Notes: generated by a model not told the origin, from the letters alone. A DNA stretch of 64,000 bases from Cellulophaga sp. (GCA_030731855.1 JANQTG010000189.1:1-64000); one strand, 5' to 3'. Counted from the stretch's first letter, positions 28,826-38,954 are shown. Numbers and translations are program-made.

Positions 28826-30805
28826 ATGTTTTTATTTGATTCCGTTCTTCTTGGACCTTTACGTATGCTAATGCTCTTTTTTGGAGTGTTGTTAGTACAT
28901 CAAATAATTACAAGACAAGCGATAACAAACTATACGTTAGATTACATAGTTCCGCGCTTAGCAATATATTGTGCAAGCGTACTTATTTTAATTTTTGTAT
29001 TAATTCAGATTAATATGTACGATATGTTTTCGTTATTATTAATTTTATTGATATTGTTGATTCTTGTTTATTTTCAGTCTAAAAATCCATTTCATATTAT
29101 TAAAGGGATCAACGCCAAAAGAAAATCATTTTTATTAAACTTCTTTAAATTTATTGAACGAGACATTAGCTTTAAAAAACTTTTTAAGAATAATGAACGC
29201 TATTTATATCCGAGAAAAATAAATTTTATTCTTGTTTCTGCCTTTGCTTTAGGCCTTACCACATTTATTTCTCGATATATTTTTCTGAAAAACGATTTGT
29301 ATACCCTTTCTGATTTATGGATTAAAAATTTAGATAAAATAAAGGCATTTAATACTGGGAGCTGGTTTCAAAAAGGACTAGAAGTTAATGGAGAACTTGC
29401 ATTCATTAATTTTTATGCTAAAATAACAAGTACTAGCGATGAAATGGCCATGCATTCTTTTGGTTTAATTGAAAGCTTCGGATTAGCTATAATTTTATAT
29501 TGGTTAGTAAAAAACTTGGTTAAATCTCAGTTTAAAGCTCCAATAATAGCGGTATTATTTTTTGCAGTATTCTACAGGTACTTACCTATAAATATTAATT
29601 TACTTTTAGAACACAATCCACTATACTTCGCATTTTGTTTTGCCTTACCAGCTATGTTATTTACGGTAAAGCCAAGAATATTTAAAGGTACTGAAAGGTC
29701 TTTTTTTATAGCACTTTTGTTATTATACTTAGCCATTAGTCTTACCAGTTTATTTGTGTACGTAATACTATTGCCTTTATATTTTGTCCCAGCTTTAGTT
29801 TTAAATCTGAATAAAAATTCAAAATTTGTACTAAAAAGTATCTTAGCGTATTTTTTAAGTTTGGCTATAAGTTTCGGTGTTTATTATTTAGCGTCAATTT
29901 ATACATCGCAATCTTTTAAGGAGTTTTTAATAACCAGTTTTTTACAAGTAAATTCATACACCTATTTTCCTCAGTTAATTGTACCTCTAGATCAGCTTTT
30001 GTTAATTTATACTATTGTAGGTTGGTTTACGGCAGGCTTCTTAGTGTTCCTAGTGTATAAGAATAGGAGGAAGTGGATGCCCGCCTTGGTATTTCAATTG
30101 TTTTTTAATGCATTTATGTTGTTAAACAAAATAAATTCTATTTGGTTTGATAAAGATTTATACTTTCAATCTTTAGCCGTTTTATTAGTTATTTCATTTG
30201 GTATTTTGGTAGGTATAGTCGTTTATTTTTTCAAAATCACCATCCCTAAAAAGCCAGTACTTAGAGCTATTAGTTTAAGTATCTTTTTTGCCATATTATT
30301 AATATTTTCTTATTTAACCAACGGATTTTATGATTATAACACGAAAGAATCAGAAGTTTTAAAGGCCGATATTTTAAAGGTGTATGATGAGCTTTCAAAC
30401 GACTACTTGCCTTATTCTTACGCAGTGGTAAACCAAGCTTATGGGCAAAGCATTAGTGCTAATATGCACCATTTTATAACCTATGACGATTTTATCACAA
30501 ACTACGTAAAAAGAGATTCTATTTACCAAATAGTTAAAGATAATAAACAGGTGATTAAAGATCATCCAGAATACATATTGCCCCAAAGTGTTTTTGTTTT
30601 TATCGCAAAAAATGCTAAAGAAAATTCAAAATATGATTTAGCTACTTCAGAAACTGTTTTAAGTGTATTAGAACAACAACTGGCACAACTTAAAAAAAAG
30701 GGTAGAAACATAGCCCTTTTCTATCAAGACGATTATATGCAGGTTTATCAAATTATAAACAAAGAAAAGGCTTCAAAAATCGATGATTTAATTTTTGATT
30801 TTTAG
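28826..30805 (+). CDS. large polytopic membrane protein of the Pel-like locus, C-terminal soluble domain; function unknown
   Basis: 659 aa, many TM segments then ~160 aa soluble tail (HHFITYDDFITNYVKRDSIYQ...NIALFYQDDYMQVYQI); 2 nt after the preceding gene. Confidence 0.75.
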   Translation: MFLFDSVLLGPLRMLMLFFGVLLVHQIITRQAITNYTLDYIVPRLAIYCASVLILIFVLIQINMYDMFSLLLILLILLILVYFQSKNPFHIIKGINAKRKSFLLNFFKFIERDISFKKLFKNNERYLYPRKINFILVSAFALGLTTFISRYIFLKNDLYTLSDLWIKNLDKIKAFNTGSWFQKGLEVNGELAFINFYAKITSTSDEMAMHSFGLIESFGLAIILYWLVKNLVKSQFKAPIIAVLFFAVFYRYLPININLLLEHNPLYFAFCFALPAMLFTVKPRIFKGTERSFFIALLLLYLAISLTSLFVYVILLPLYFVPALVLNLNKNSKFVLKSILAYFLSLAISFGVYYLASIYTSQSFKEFLITSFLQVNSYTYFPQLIVPLDQLLLIYTIVGWFTAGFLVFLVYKNRRKWMPALVFQLFFNAFMLLNKINSIWFDKDLYFQSLAVLLVISFGILVGIVVYFFKITIPKKPVLRAISLSIFFAILLIFSYLTNGFYDYNTKESEVLKADILKVYDELSNDYLPYSYAVVNQAYGQSISANMHHFITYDDFITNYVKRDSIYQIVKDNKQVIKDHPEYILPQSVFVFIAKNAKENSKYDLATSETVLSVLEQQLAQLKKKGRNIALFYQDDYMQVYQIINKEKASKIDDLIFDF

Positions 30806-30883
30806 GCTATTTAAAAATATTACACATCAAAAAAGAATTTTAGATATCTAATTGGTATTTACAGTATTAAAAAGAAAGTTTGA

Positions 30884-33800
30884 ATGAAATTAATAAAATT
30901 TTTAAGTATTCTGCTTATAACAATTCTTGTGACTAGTTGCCAGCAAGATTTATATAAGTTTACCCAAGAATTTAGCATTCCTGAGGTAAACCAAGAACCG
31001 CCAGTAATTCAGTTTATTCATAATAATGATGCTGAAAGTGCTTTTGAAGAAGCCAATCTTAGAAAAGTGGCGGATTATACTAAAATGCCTTACGAAGCTA
31101 TTTCAGTAACAGATTTCAATAAAAACAAAAACATACGTTTATCAACAAGAGTCCTTTGTATTTATGACCCGCAAAGTATTACCGATGTAGCTGTAGATAC
31201 CCTATTGTCTTTCGTAGCCAAAGGTGGCACCTTAGTTTTTACAAAAACAACAACAGATAAAAGATTTGGTTTTCTTTTAGGGTTAAACCCTGACGCCACT
31301 ATGGAAATCGATGCTACTGCTAACGGTTATTATTTTAAAGAAGCCATATTTCCTGGAAAAAAGAATTTTTCTTTAGCCAAAAAACCCTACCCTCATAAGG
31401 GGCTAAAAGACCATAATTTTTCTGACAAAATAAAAATTATGGCGACTGCTCAAGACGCAAAAAATTATCCGTTAATAATTCAAAATGAAATAGGTAAGGG
31501 AAAGGTAATATTTTATAATTCTACCGATATTTTATCTAAAAATCTTCGTGGTTTAATGTTTTCTAATGTTTTAAACGGATTGCAAGGTATTCCTTACCCA
31601 ATAGTAAATGTTGCAACTATTTTTTTAGACGATTTTCCATCACCCATTTACAATATTAATAAAGAGCCCATAAAAAAAGAGTTAGGTGTAACGGTTGCCG
31701 ATTATGTGACAGAATATTGGTGGAACGATATGAAAAAACTAGCCAAAGAGGAGAATATTGATTATACAGCGTATGTAACTTTTGATTATAATGCTTACGT
31801 AATTCCGCCTTTTACCTTTAAAGAATGGGATAAAAATACCTTTCAAAAAAATGGTATACAACAACAAAAAAGTAGTTGGTTGGGCCGAGATATTTTAGCG
31901 AATGGTCACGAACTTGGTTTTCATGGGTACAACCATGTGTCGATAACCAAAGACAATTGGAAACAAAATGAATACATAGGTATTGCCTTAAACACAGCCA
32001 TTAAAAAATGGAATACCTTAGAATTTAAAGATTTACCAGTTAGTTATGTGCCACCATCAAATATCATAGATAGTGTTGGTATATCAGAATTGCATAAAGG
32101 TATGCCTAGTCTGCGCTATATGCAAAGTACGTATTTAGGGGATTTAGAAGAAGGTGGTAATAGAGAATTTGATCCTGAACCTTACAACAACGCTTTATTT
32201 GGATACCCAAGAATAAGTAGTGGTTTTTATCTTGAGCCTTTCAATGAATTTGCAATTGAGTCAATGTATTTATATACAGGTATCTGGACGCATTTTGTGC
32301 ACCCAGATGATGTGTATCAAATTCCGGATGCATCAAATTCTAAAACAAGTGGAGACTATGAATATAGAAATGCAAATAGCCTACCATGGTATTCAAAAGG
32401 CACAAAAACAGGATTGTTAGATACCTTTAAAAATCATATTACATCGTTTAAAAAAGCGCATCCAATGTCGCGTTTTTTAACCGCTAAAAAAGGTTCAGAA
32501 TTGGTAATGGACTGGCGCTATGCTTATTTTTCGCATTTACGGGTAGATGGTAATTATATTGTTGAAAGCGATGCGGGTTTTAAAAATAAACAAGAACATT
32601 TTTGGTTGCTCTATGCCAGTAACGAAAATCAAAAACTTATTGATGCAGATTTACTTTCGCAACAAGCCGATTTTAAAAAAACACCCTTTTTGTATGGTAG
32701 TTTGTACACCATAAAAACACCTAAAACCTACATTTCTTTACCCGATCTACGCTTAAAAGGGTATAATGCAGGTTTGAATGATGGCGCCGAAAAAAATAAG
32801 GCTTTTGAAGCTTCAAAAGACTATTTTTTAGCAGAAGAGTTGTTAATGCCTCTTGTTGAAAAAGTGCGAAAGTTGGTGGAAGAAAATAAATTAAGAGAGG
32901 CAAGCGATCTACTAATTAGTCATATCAAAGAAGACAAAACACCGATTAGTAAAAAAATATGGACAGACTTAGCCACCTATTTAATGTGGCAAAAAAATAC
33001 CACAAAAATCTGGGAGGTGTTAGATGCCTATTACACAGAAAAACCAACGAAAGAAAATGCTGAGTTAGCTTTTGATATTTCAAAAATAGCAGATTATCCA
33101 AGCCTTACAGTTCGAGAAAAATGGCTTTTTAGACAAATTTCTGAGGGCACAACAAATAAAGAGGTACTAACCAGTTATGTAGACTATTTTAACTCCGATA
33201 CGTATAAAAACACCGTGAATATCGCTTTAGAACGTTTAGTTGAACTTTACCCAAATCCGGTAAACAATAAAAATTATATAGTGCATTTAATGACCTATGA
33301 TTTAGAGCAATTAATACCTTCATTAAATAAACTAGCTGTTTGTGATGCAGCATATGCAGATATGGCTACTGATATTACTTGGGTTTATGCTAATAAATTT
33401 CATTTTGACAAAGCCATAGCATGGGAAAAGTGTAGTACCGGAATTACACAAGAAACCTTAAACAGTTGGATTGTTAAGAGTGACTCTTTTGAAAGTTATA
33501 AAAAAACAGATTTTCCTTTTTACATGACTATTTTAGTAGCTAATGATGAAAAAAATGCTTTAGATAATCTTCAAAATATACAGCCTTGTCAGCCTAATTT
33601 AATCCCTATTGCTAAAGAAATTGCTTTAACCTATAGCAACTCAAAATTATATAGAGAAGCGTTGAAATGGTCAGAATGTGCAGAAGGCTTGTCTATTACC
33701 TCAAAATTATCATGGTTATATGAACTTAAAGATTATCAAAGTTTAGTAACTACCTATACTGCTTACAGTAATGAAAACCCAGAAGATTACAATGCAAAAA

Positions 33801-34888
33801 TCTTTATGAGTGTATTATATATTTATATGGGCAAACTTAAAGAGTCAGCACAAATAACGGCTAATTTGCCAGAAACCTTAGATAAATCAATCTTACAAAA
33901 AAGAATTAATGACGATATTAATACGCTAAATGCCACACAACAGAAAGACATTTTAGATAATTATGGGGAGTTATTATTTCCTCAAATGCGTAAGAATATT
34001 AATAAAAATATCCGTCAAGAAGAAGGTAATTCCATTAGTTTAAATAGTTACACCATAAACGATAGGTTAGAGCCTACAACGGTTTCAAACATTTTAAGTT
34101 ATAATTTTTTCGATAAAAAACGAAATATTCATAGTATTTCTGCCACTCAAAGCAACATGTTTCCGATTCTATTTTTTCCTGTAGATGATGAAAATAAACG
34201 ACATGATTTATTTGGACTAGAATACCGATTTAAAAATCAAAATTATAAACCCATCCGTTATTTTTTAAGTGCAAGAGTAGAGAGAGATAATTTTGAAGAA
34301 TTTTATTATCATGCAGGTGCCGGAATTAACTTTTCAAAAGCGGCTCAGTTTTCTTCTTTTCAATTAGATTTTTTTCCTGTGCGTTCTGGACCAGGCCATA
34401 GTTTAGATCTATACCGTGGAGAATTTAATAATTACAATGAGTTTACCATTTCTAACAGAGCTAAACAAATAGTGGCATTTCAGGCGAATTATTATACCGA
34501 TGAGGAAGTAGAAGGTTTGGTTTTAGGAAGAACTGAGCTGGCTATAGTTAAGCAAAAAAAGTTTAGCTTTTCTCCTTATATTGAAGGTTCATTTAGCAGA
34601 GGAACTGTAGATAAACGAGACGGGTACCCGTATTGGATGGCTTTAGAACGTCTTTACGGCGGCGGCGGTGCTGTAGTAAATATAGGCAATGAAACTACAA
34701 ATTTTAGAATGACCTTGGATGCATCGATGTTTGCAGAAAGCCAACAGCCAAATTTTGAGCGTTATACGGGGAATATAAGTTTTAGAATTAAAAACTTTAC
34801 CACTATTAAAGGGGCGTTTGAGGTGTACACTATCGAGAATTTTTTCTCTAACATTTTTCAATTAGGCATAGTTTATGATTTTAAGTAA
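30884..34888 (+). CDS. lipoprotein fusing PelA-like/DUF2194 polysaccharide deacetylase, TPR-like helical region and C-terminal beta-barrel (PelB-like)
   Basis: 1334 aa; lipobox LVTSC; IFLDDFPSP (Asp motif) and ELGFHGYNH (HxxxH-type motif); helical repeats ~33.0-34.0 kb; alternating amphipathic strands to C-terminal GIVYDFK. Confidence 0.75.
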   Translation: MKLIKFLSILLITILVTSCQQDLYKFTQEFSIPEVNQEPPVIQFIHNNDAESAFEEANLRKVADYTKMPYEAISVTDFNKNKNIRLSTRVLCIYDPQSITDVAVDTLLSFVAKGGTLVFTKTTTDKRFGFLLGLNPDATMEIDATANGYYFKEAIFPGKKNFSLAKKPYPHKGLKDHNFSDKIKIMATAQDAKNYPLIIQNEIGKGKVIFYNSTDILSKNLRGLMFSNVLNGLQGIPYPIVNVATIFLDDFPSPIYNINKEPIKKELGVTVADYVTEYWWNDMKKLAKEENIDYTAYVTFDYNAYVIPPFTFKEWDKNTFQKNGIQQQKSSWLGRDILANGHELGFHGYNHVSITKDNWKQNEYIGIALNTAIKKWNTLEFKDLPVSYVPPSNIIDSVGISELHKGMPSLRYMQSTYLGDLEEGGNREFDPEPYNNALFGYPRISSGFYLEPFNEFAIESMYLYTGIWTHFVHPDDVYQIPDASNSKTSGDYEYRNANSLPWYSKGTKTGLLDTFKNHITSFKKAHPMSRFLTAKKGSELVMDWRYAYFSHLRVDGNYIVESDAGFKNKQEHFWLLYASNENQKLIDADLLSQQADFKKTPFLYGSLYTIKTPKTYISLPDLRLKGYNAGLNDGAEKNKAFEASKDYFLAEELLMPLVEKVRKLVEENKLREASDLLISHIKEDKTPISKKIWTDLATYLMWQKNTTKIWEVLDAYYTEKPTKENAELAFDISKIADYPSLTVREKWLFRQISEGTTNKEVLTSYVDYFNSDTYKNTVNIALERLVELYPNPVNNKNYIVHLMTYDLEQLIPSLNKLAVCDAAYADMATDITWVYANKFHFDKAIAWEKCSTGITQETLNSWIVKSDSFESYKKTDFPFYMTILVANDEKNALDNLQNIQPCQPNLIPIAKEIALTYSNSKLYREALKWSECAEGLSITSKLSWLYELKDYQSLVTTYTAYSNENPEDYNAKIFMSVLYIYMGKLKESAQITANLPETLDKSILQKRINDDINTLNATQQKDILDNYGELLFPQMRKNINKNIRQEEGNSISLNSYTINDRLEPTTVSNILSYNFFDKKRNIHSISATQSNMFPILFFPVDDENKRHDLFGLEYRFKNQNYKPIRYFLSARVERDNFEEFYYHAGAGINFSKAAQFSSFQLDFFPVRSGPGHSLDLYRGEFNNYNEFTISNRAKQIVAFQANYYTDEEVEGLVLGRTELAIVKQKKFSFSPYIEGSFSRGTVDKRDGYPYWMALERLYGGGGAVVNIGNETTNFRMTLDASMFAESQQPNFERYTGNISFRIKNFTTIKGAFEVYTIENFFSNIFQLGIVYDFK

Positions 34889-34951
34889 TTAGCAGTACTT
34901 TTATATGCAATACAGTTAGTTTTTTACATCAATTCGTTTGAATTTTGTACT

Positions 34952-35362
34952 ATGAAAAAAATGTTATTTTTATTATTCTTGATGCCCATGACAACTTTAG
35001 CACAGCATACCTTAACTCTAAAAATTACCAACGTAAAGAACACGAATGGCGAAATTAGGGCAGCAATTTATGATAATTCCGAAGATTTTTTAAAGTTTGA
35101 TAAGGTTTTTAAAGCAGCAGCAGAAGATGCCAGCAAAGGAACCACGACATTAACGTTCAAGAATGTTCCAGTGGGCACCTATGCAATAGCCGTTTTTCAT
35201 GACGAAAATTCTAACGAAAAGTTAGATACAAATTTCGTGGGATATCCTAAAGAAGCTTTAGGATTTTCAATCGGAAAAATGAAAACCTTTGGACCGCCTA
35301 GTTTTCAAGAATGTGCTTTTAAGTTAGATGCTGATAAAGAACTTACGATTGAGATTAAGTAA
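34952..35362 (+). CDS. DUF2141 domain-containing secreted protein
   Basis: Signal peptide; NGEIRAAIYDNSEDFLK; VPVGTYAIAVFHDENSNEKLDTNFVGYPKEALGFS. Confidence 0.92.
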   Translation: MKKMLFLLFLMPMTTLAQHTLTLKITNVKNTNGEIRAAIYDNSEDFLKFDKVFKAAAEDASKGTTTLTFKNVPVGTYAIAVFHDENSNEKLDTNFVGYPKEALGFSIGKMKTFGPPSFQECAFKLDADKELTIEIK

Positions 35363-35375
35363 AGGTCTCCCCTAA

Positions 35376-35392
35376 CCCCTCCGAAGGAGGGG
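35376..35392. repeat. CCCCTCCGAAGGAGGGG palindrome within a CCTAACCCCTCCGAAGGAGGGG intergenic repeat
   Basis: Perfect 7-bp arms with 3-nt loop; matches an interspersed repeat I recall in many Bacteroidota genomes. Confidence 0.8.
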
Positions 35393-35452
35393 AATACTTT
35401 ACAGATAATATATTATTTGTTACTTCGTCTATTGAGTTTGAACTTTTTTTTA

Positions 35453-35533
35453 TTTCTAATCTCGTATTCCGTAATTTTTTTAACTAAACTCCTAAACTTT
35501 TTTTGAACTCTTGCACTGAGCGTCGCCGAAGTG
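35453..35533. repeat. composite intergenic repeat (TTTCTAATCTCGTATTCCGTAATTTTTTTAACT...TTTTTTGAACTC plus CACTGAGCGTCGCCGAAGTG)
   Basis: First part resembles 51834-51916; CACTGAGCG..CGAAGTG is a quasi-palindrome. Confidence 0.7.
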
Positions 35534-35574
35534 TAAACTTGAACTTAAGTTTTCTCTAAAAAAGAAAATTATCA

Positions 35575-35705
35575 CCATTTTCTATCATCCATTTTCAATT
35601 TTCAATTTTTCATTATTAATTATTAATTATTCATTATCCATTTTCAATTTTTCATTTTCAACTTTCAACTTTTCATTATCCATTTTCAATTATTAATTAT
35701 TCATT
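35575..35705. repeat. stuttering word-like tract (ATTTTCAATTTTTCATTATCCATTTTCAATTATTAATTATTCATT)
   Basis: Repeated short words TTTTCA, ATTATTAATTATTCAT, CATTATCCATTTTCAA; runs into the 3' end of the minus-strand protease gene. Confidence 0.85.
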
Positions 35706-38700
35706 CCCATACCCAACTGGTCTTTTCCAGCGTATTGGTGGGGCAGGTTCTGGTTTTATAGTGAATTCTTGAGTTTTTAGAAGTCTTAACGCTTCTTCAA
35801 CACCTTTTTCTAATTGTGGGTCTTTGCCTGCTAACAACGATTTTGGGTCTTGAATAACTTCAATATCTGGCGCAACACCGTCACCTTCAACCGCCCATTC
35901 GCCATTAATATCATAAAAACCACCGCGAGGAGCAACCATTCTACCACCATCAATAAACGGTGGAGTATCCCAAGTACCTACAAGTCCGCCCCACGTTCGT
36001 GTGCCCACTAAAGGACCTACTTTTTTCATGTGGAACATATAGGGTAATAAATCGCCACCGGATCCAGAACGCTCGTTAATCAACATCACCTTAGGACCAA
36101 AAATACCTGCTGCAGGTGAAGTCCATGGTCGGTTTCCTTCAGTTTTACTATTAAAATAGCCGTAAGGAGTTCTCGTCATAATATCAATCATATAATCTGC
36201 CGCAGAACCGCCGCCATTATTGCGCTCGTCGATAATGACTCCTTTTTTATCTTGTTGTGAAAAGTAATAGCGATTAAAAGATGTAAAGCCGCCGTTTCCT
36301 GTATTTGGCACGTACACATACGCTAGTTTTCCGCCCGAAAGTTCATCAACTTTACGTCGGTTACTTTCAACCCAATCATAAGTTCTTAAACTTCTATCGC
36401 TACGAACAGGTTTTACTAGAATTTCTTTTCCTCCTGTATTTCCTGATGTATTTATGGTAAGTCTTGTTTCGCGACCAGCAGTTTGCTCTAAAAGTAAATA
36501 TGGGTTTGTGGCTGAGGTAAGGGGTTTTCCGTTAATAGCGGTAATAAAATCGCCTTCTTTTACTGCAATACCTGGCTGTGCTAAAGGTGCTTCTGCATCA
36601 GCATTCCAGCTTTCACCGGTATAGATTTTTGAAATTTTGTAAAAGCCATTCTCTAGCACTAAATCGCATCCTAAAAGTCCGACAGGCACCGTTTCAACAT
36701 CGGGCATATCGCCACCCGAAACATACGAATGCCCAATAGCTACTTCGCCACTCATAATGTCCACCACATAATTTAGGTCAGTACGATGGCGTACATGTTT
36801 TATCCAAGGAGAATACCACTCGTAAATAGTGTTCCAAGGCGCTCCGTGCGTGTTATTCACGTAAAGAAAATCACGCATATAGCGCCATCCTTCTTTAAAA
36901 ATTTGCTCGTATTCTGCGGTTGGGTCTACTTTTATTTTTATAGTTATGGGTAAATTATCTTTACTTGCATCAGGCTTGGAAGCGGTTTCGGTTAACATCC
37001 ACGAGTTATTTACATTGAGTAAAATATGCTTGCGATCTTCAGAAACTACCATGGAGTTTACTTTTGTAGCATACTCTTCGGCCTTCATTTTTTCCACATC
37101 GTATTTGTGTAAGGTAAGTCCGTTTTCATTAGGAATACTTTCGGCAATAAATACCGTATTTTTTGGTCCTTTCGCTAAGGTGGCATAATTCCGATCTGGG
37201 AGTGGTAAATTGATAATTCTATTATAAATTCCATCTTCATCAATCTTAACACTTACTTTCGGCGTTTTATCTTCTTCTTTATCCTTATCTTTTCTAGTAT
37301 TTTTTGATGCGATTTCTGGCTCGCTTACTGCTTTTTCTTCATCGGTTTTAGGTAGGTTTGGCGATTTTCCGTCTTTTGATAGGACAATGGCGTATAGGCT
37401 ATAAGTAACATTAGCATCGTAAGAGCTCATATCTAACCAGCCCGATTGTAAACCATAATTGGTGCTCGCTAAAAAGTAAAGGTATTCGCCAGAGGCATCC
37501 CAAACAGGGCTAATAGCATCAGCCATACCGTCAGTAAGTTGTATTGTTTTTTTACTGTTTAGATTGTAGGCAAAAATAGCTTTAAAGTTACTCACCAGTT
37601 GTTTTGGATAGGTTATCCATTGGCTATCTGGAGACCAAACTGGGTTCATAGTTCTATTCGGATGTGCATACGAATCGGTCGCTATTTTCTCCGCATTTCC
37701 TGAAGTTAGATTGATGATCCAAACATTATAATCCGTATCAGAATACGCAATATAATTACCATCGGGAGACCAATCTGGTACAAAATAAAAAGTATTATTA
37801 GGTAATTTATAGCTTTTTTGATTTTCACCATCTTGGTTGGCAGTTACTAATTGATATTCACCAGAAGCATCAGAAAACCACGCTATTTTATCGCCTTTTG
37901 GCGACCAAACAGGTGCGCGATCTGCAACGCCTGATGAATTCGTAATATTTTTCCAAGTGCCGTTTTCTTTAGGAACTGTAAAGATTTCACCTCGATGCTC
38001 AAAAACGGCTCTTTTTCCTGTTGAAGATAAATTAGCATTACTTAGTTGCCTAGCACTAACATCTTCCCAGCGTGGTCTTGAGAAATTCATATCACCATTT
38101 ACGGTGATCGAAAGTTGTTTTGTTTCGCTTGTTTTAGGGTTTAAAAGATGTAAATAACCGCCTTGCTCGTAAACAATAGCAGTTTGGCTGGCATCTAAAC
38201 TTTTAACATCGAATTTTTTATGAAAAGTAAGTTGTTTCTCAGCTTTTGTTTCAGGATCAAAAGACCAAATATTACTCGCAAAATCTCGCTCTGATAAGTA
38301 AAACACCTTATTATTGAACCAAACAGGATCTAAATGGCGTTCTTGAGTAGGTTGTGGAGTAGTCATTAAATCTTTAGTCTGCATGTTCACTATCCAAATA
38401 GGCATGGCTTGGCCACCTCTGTAATTTCGCCATTCAGGATCCCAGGAGGTTATTGGTGTATAAGCGATATATTTACCATCATCAGAAATTTCGCCATAGG
38501 CGGCTCTAGGTATATCAATCGCCACAGGAAAACTTCCGTTTACCGAAACTTTATATAATTTATTGGTAAGTGTAGGTTGAGCCTCTCTCCCAGATCTAAA
38601 AAGTACTTCGCCATCTGGTGTCCAGCCTTGTACAAAATCGCCGTCTGGGTGATAGGTTAAGCGTTTAGGTTCACCACCTTCCGATGGAATGATGTAGACA

Positions 38701-38954
38701 TCGGTATTCCCATCGTATTCTGCGGTAAAGGCAATAGTTTTACCATCTTTTGAAAAATGCGGACTAGATTCGTAGCCTTCATTACTCGTTAATCGTATAG
38801 CATTACCACCATTGATACTCGTTTTCCACAAGTCATTTGCATAAACAAAAACAATTTCGGTTTCTGATGCTGTGGGTTGTCGTAGTAGTTGTGTTCCTTG
38901 CGCTTTTGAGTAAAATGATGCTAAAAAAATAATGATGGAGTAGTAGATTTTCAT
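35697..38954 (-). CDS. tricorn-like S41 family peptidase (WD40-like propellers, PDZ, S41)
   Basis: 1085 aa; VNGGNAIRLTSNEGYESSPHFSKDGKTIAF; PDZ PGIAVKEGDFITAINGKPL; MLINERSGSGGDLLPYMF. Confidence 0.93.
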   Translation of the reverse strand: MKIYYSIIIFLASFYSKAQGTQLLRQPTASETEIVFVYANDLWKTSINGGNAIRLTSNEGYESSPHFSKDGKTIAFTAEYDGNTDVYIIPSEGGEPKRLTYHPDGDFVQGWTPDGEVLFRSGREAQPTLTNKLYKVSVNGSFPVAIDIPRAAYGEISDDGKYIAYTPITSWDPEWRNYRGGQAMPIWIVNMQTKDLMTTPQPTQERHLDPVWFNNKVFYLSERDFASNIWSFDPETKAEKQLTFHKKFDVKSLDASQTAIVYEQGGYLHLLNPKTSETKQLSITVNGDMNFSRPRWEDVSARQLSNANLSSTGKRAVFEHRGEIFTVPKENGTWKNITNSSGVADRAPVWSPKGDKIAWFSDASGEYQLVTANQDGENQKSYKLPNNTFYFVPDWSPDGNYIAYSDTDYNVWIINLTSGNAEKIATDSYAHPNRTMNPVWSPDSQWITYPKQLVSNFKAIFAYNLNSKKTIQLTDGMADAISPVWDASGEYLYFLASTNYGLQSGWLDMSSYDANVTYSLYAIVLSKDGKSPNLPKTDEEKAVSEPEIASKNTRKDKDKEEDKTPKVSVKIDEDGIYNRIINLPLPDRNYATLAKGPKNTVFIAESIPNENGLTLHKYDVEKMKAEEYATKVNSMVVSEDRKHILLNVNNSWMLTETASKPDASKDNLPITIKIKVDPTAEYEQIFKEGWRYMRDFLYVNNTHGAPWNTIYEWYSPWIKHVRHRTDLNYVVDIMSGEVAIGHSYVSGGDMPDVETVPVGLLGCDLVLENGFYKISKIYTGESWNADAEAPLAQPGIAVKEGDFITAINGKPLTSATNPYLLLEQTAGRETRLTINTSGNTGGKEILVKPVRSDRSLRTYDWVESNRRKVDELSGGKLAYVYVPNTGNGGFTSFNRYYFSQQDKKGVIIDERNNGGGSAADYMIDIMTRTPYGYFNSKTEGNRPWTSPAAGIFGPKVMLINERSGSGGDLLPYMFHMKKVGPLVGTRTWGGLVGTWDTPPFIDGGRMVAPRGGFYDINGEWAVEGDGVAPDIEVIQDPKSLLAGKDPQLEKGVEEALRLLKTQEFTIKPEPAPPIRWKRPVGYGNE

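Noticed and set aside
35575-35705. Possible CRISPR array in the repetitive A/T tract
   Set aside because: No constant repeat with regular unique spacers; words overlap and vary in length, and no cas genes are nearby.
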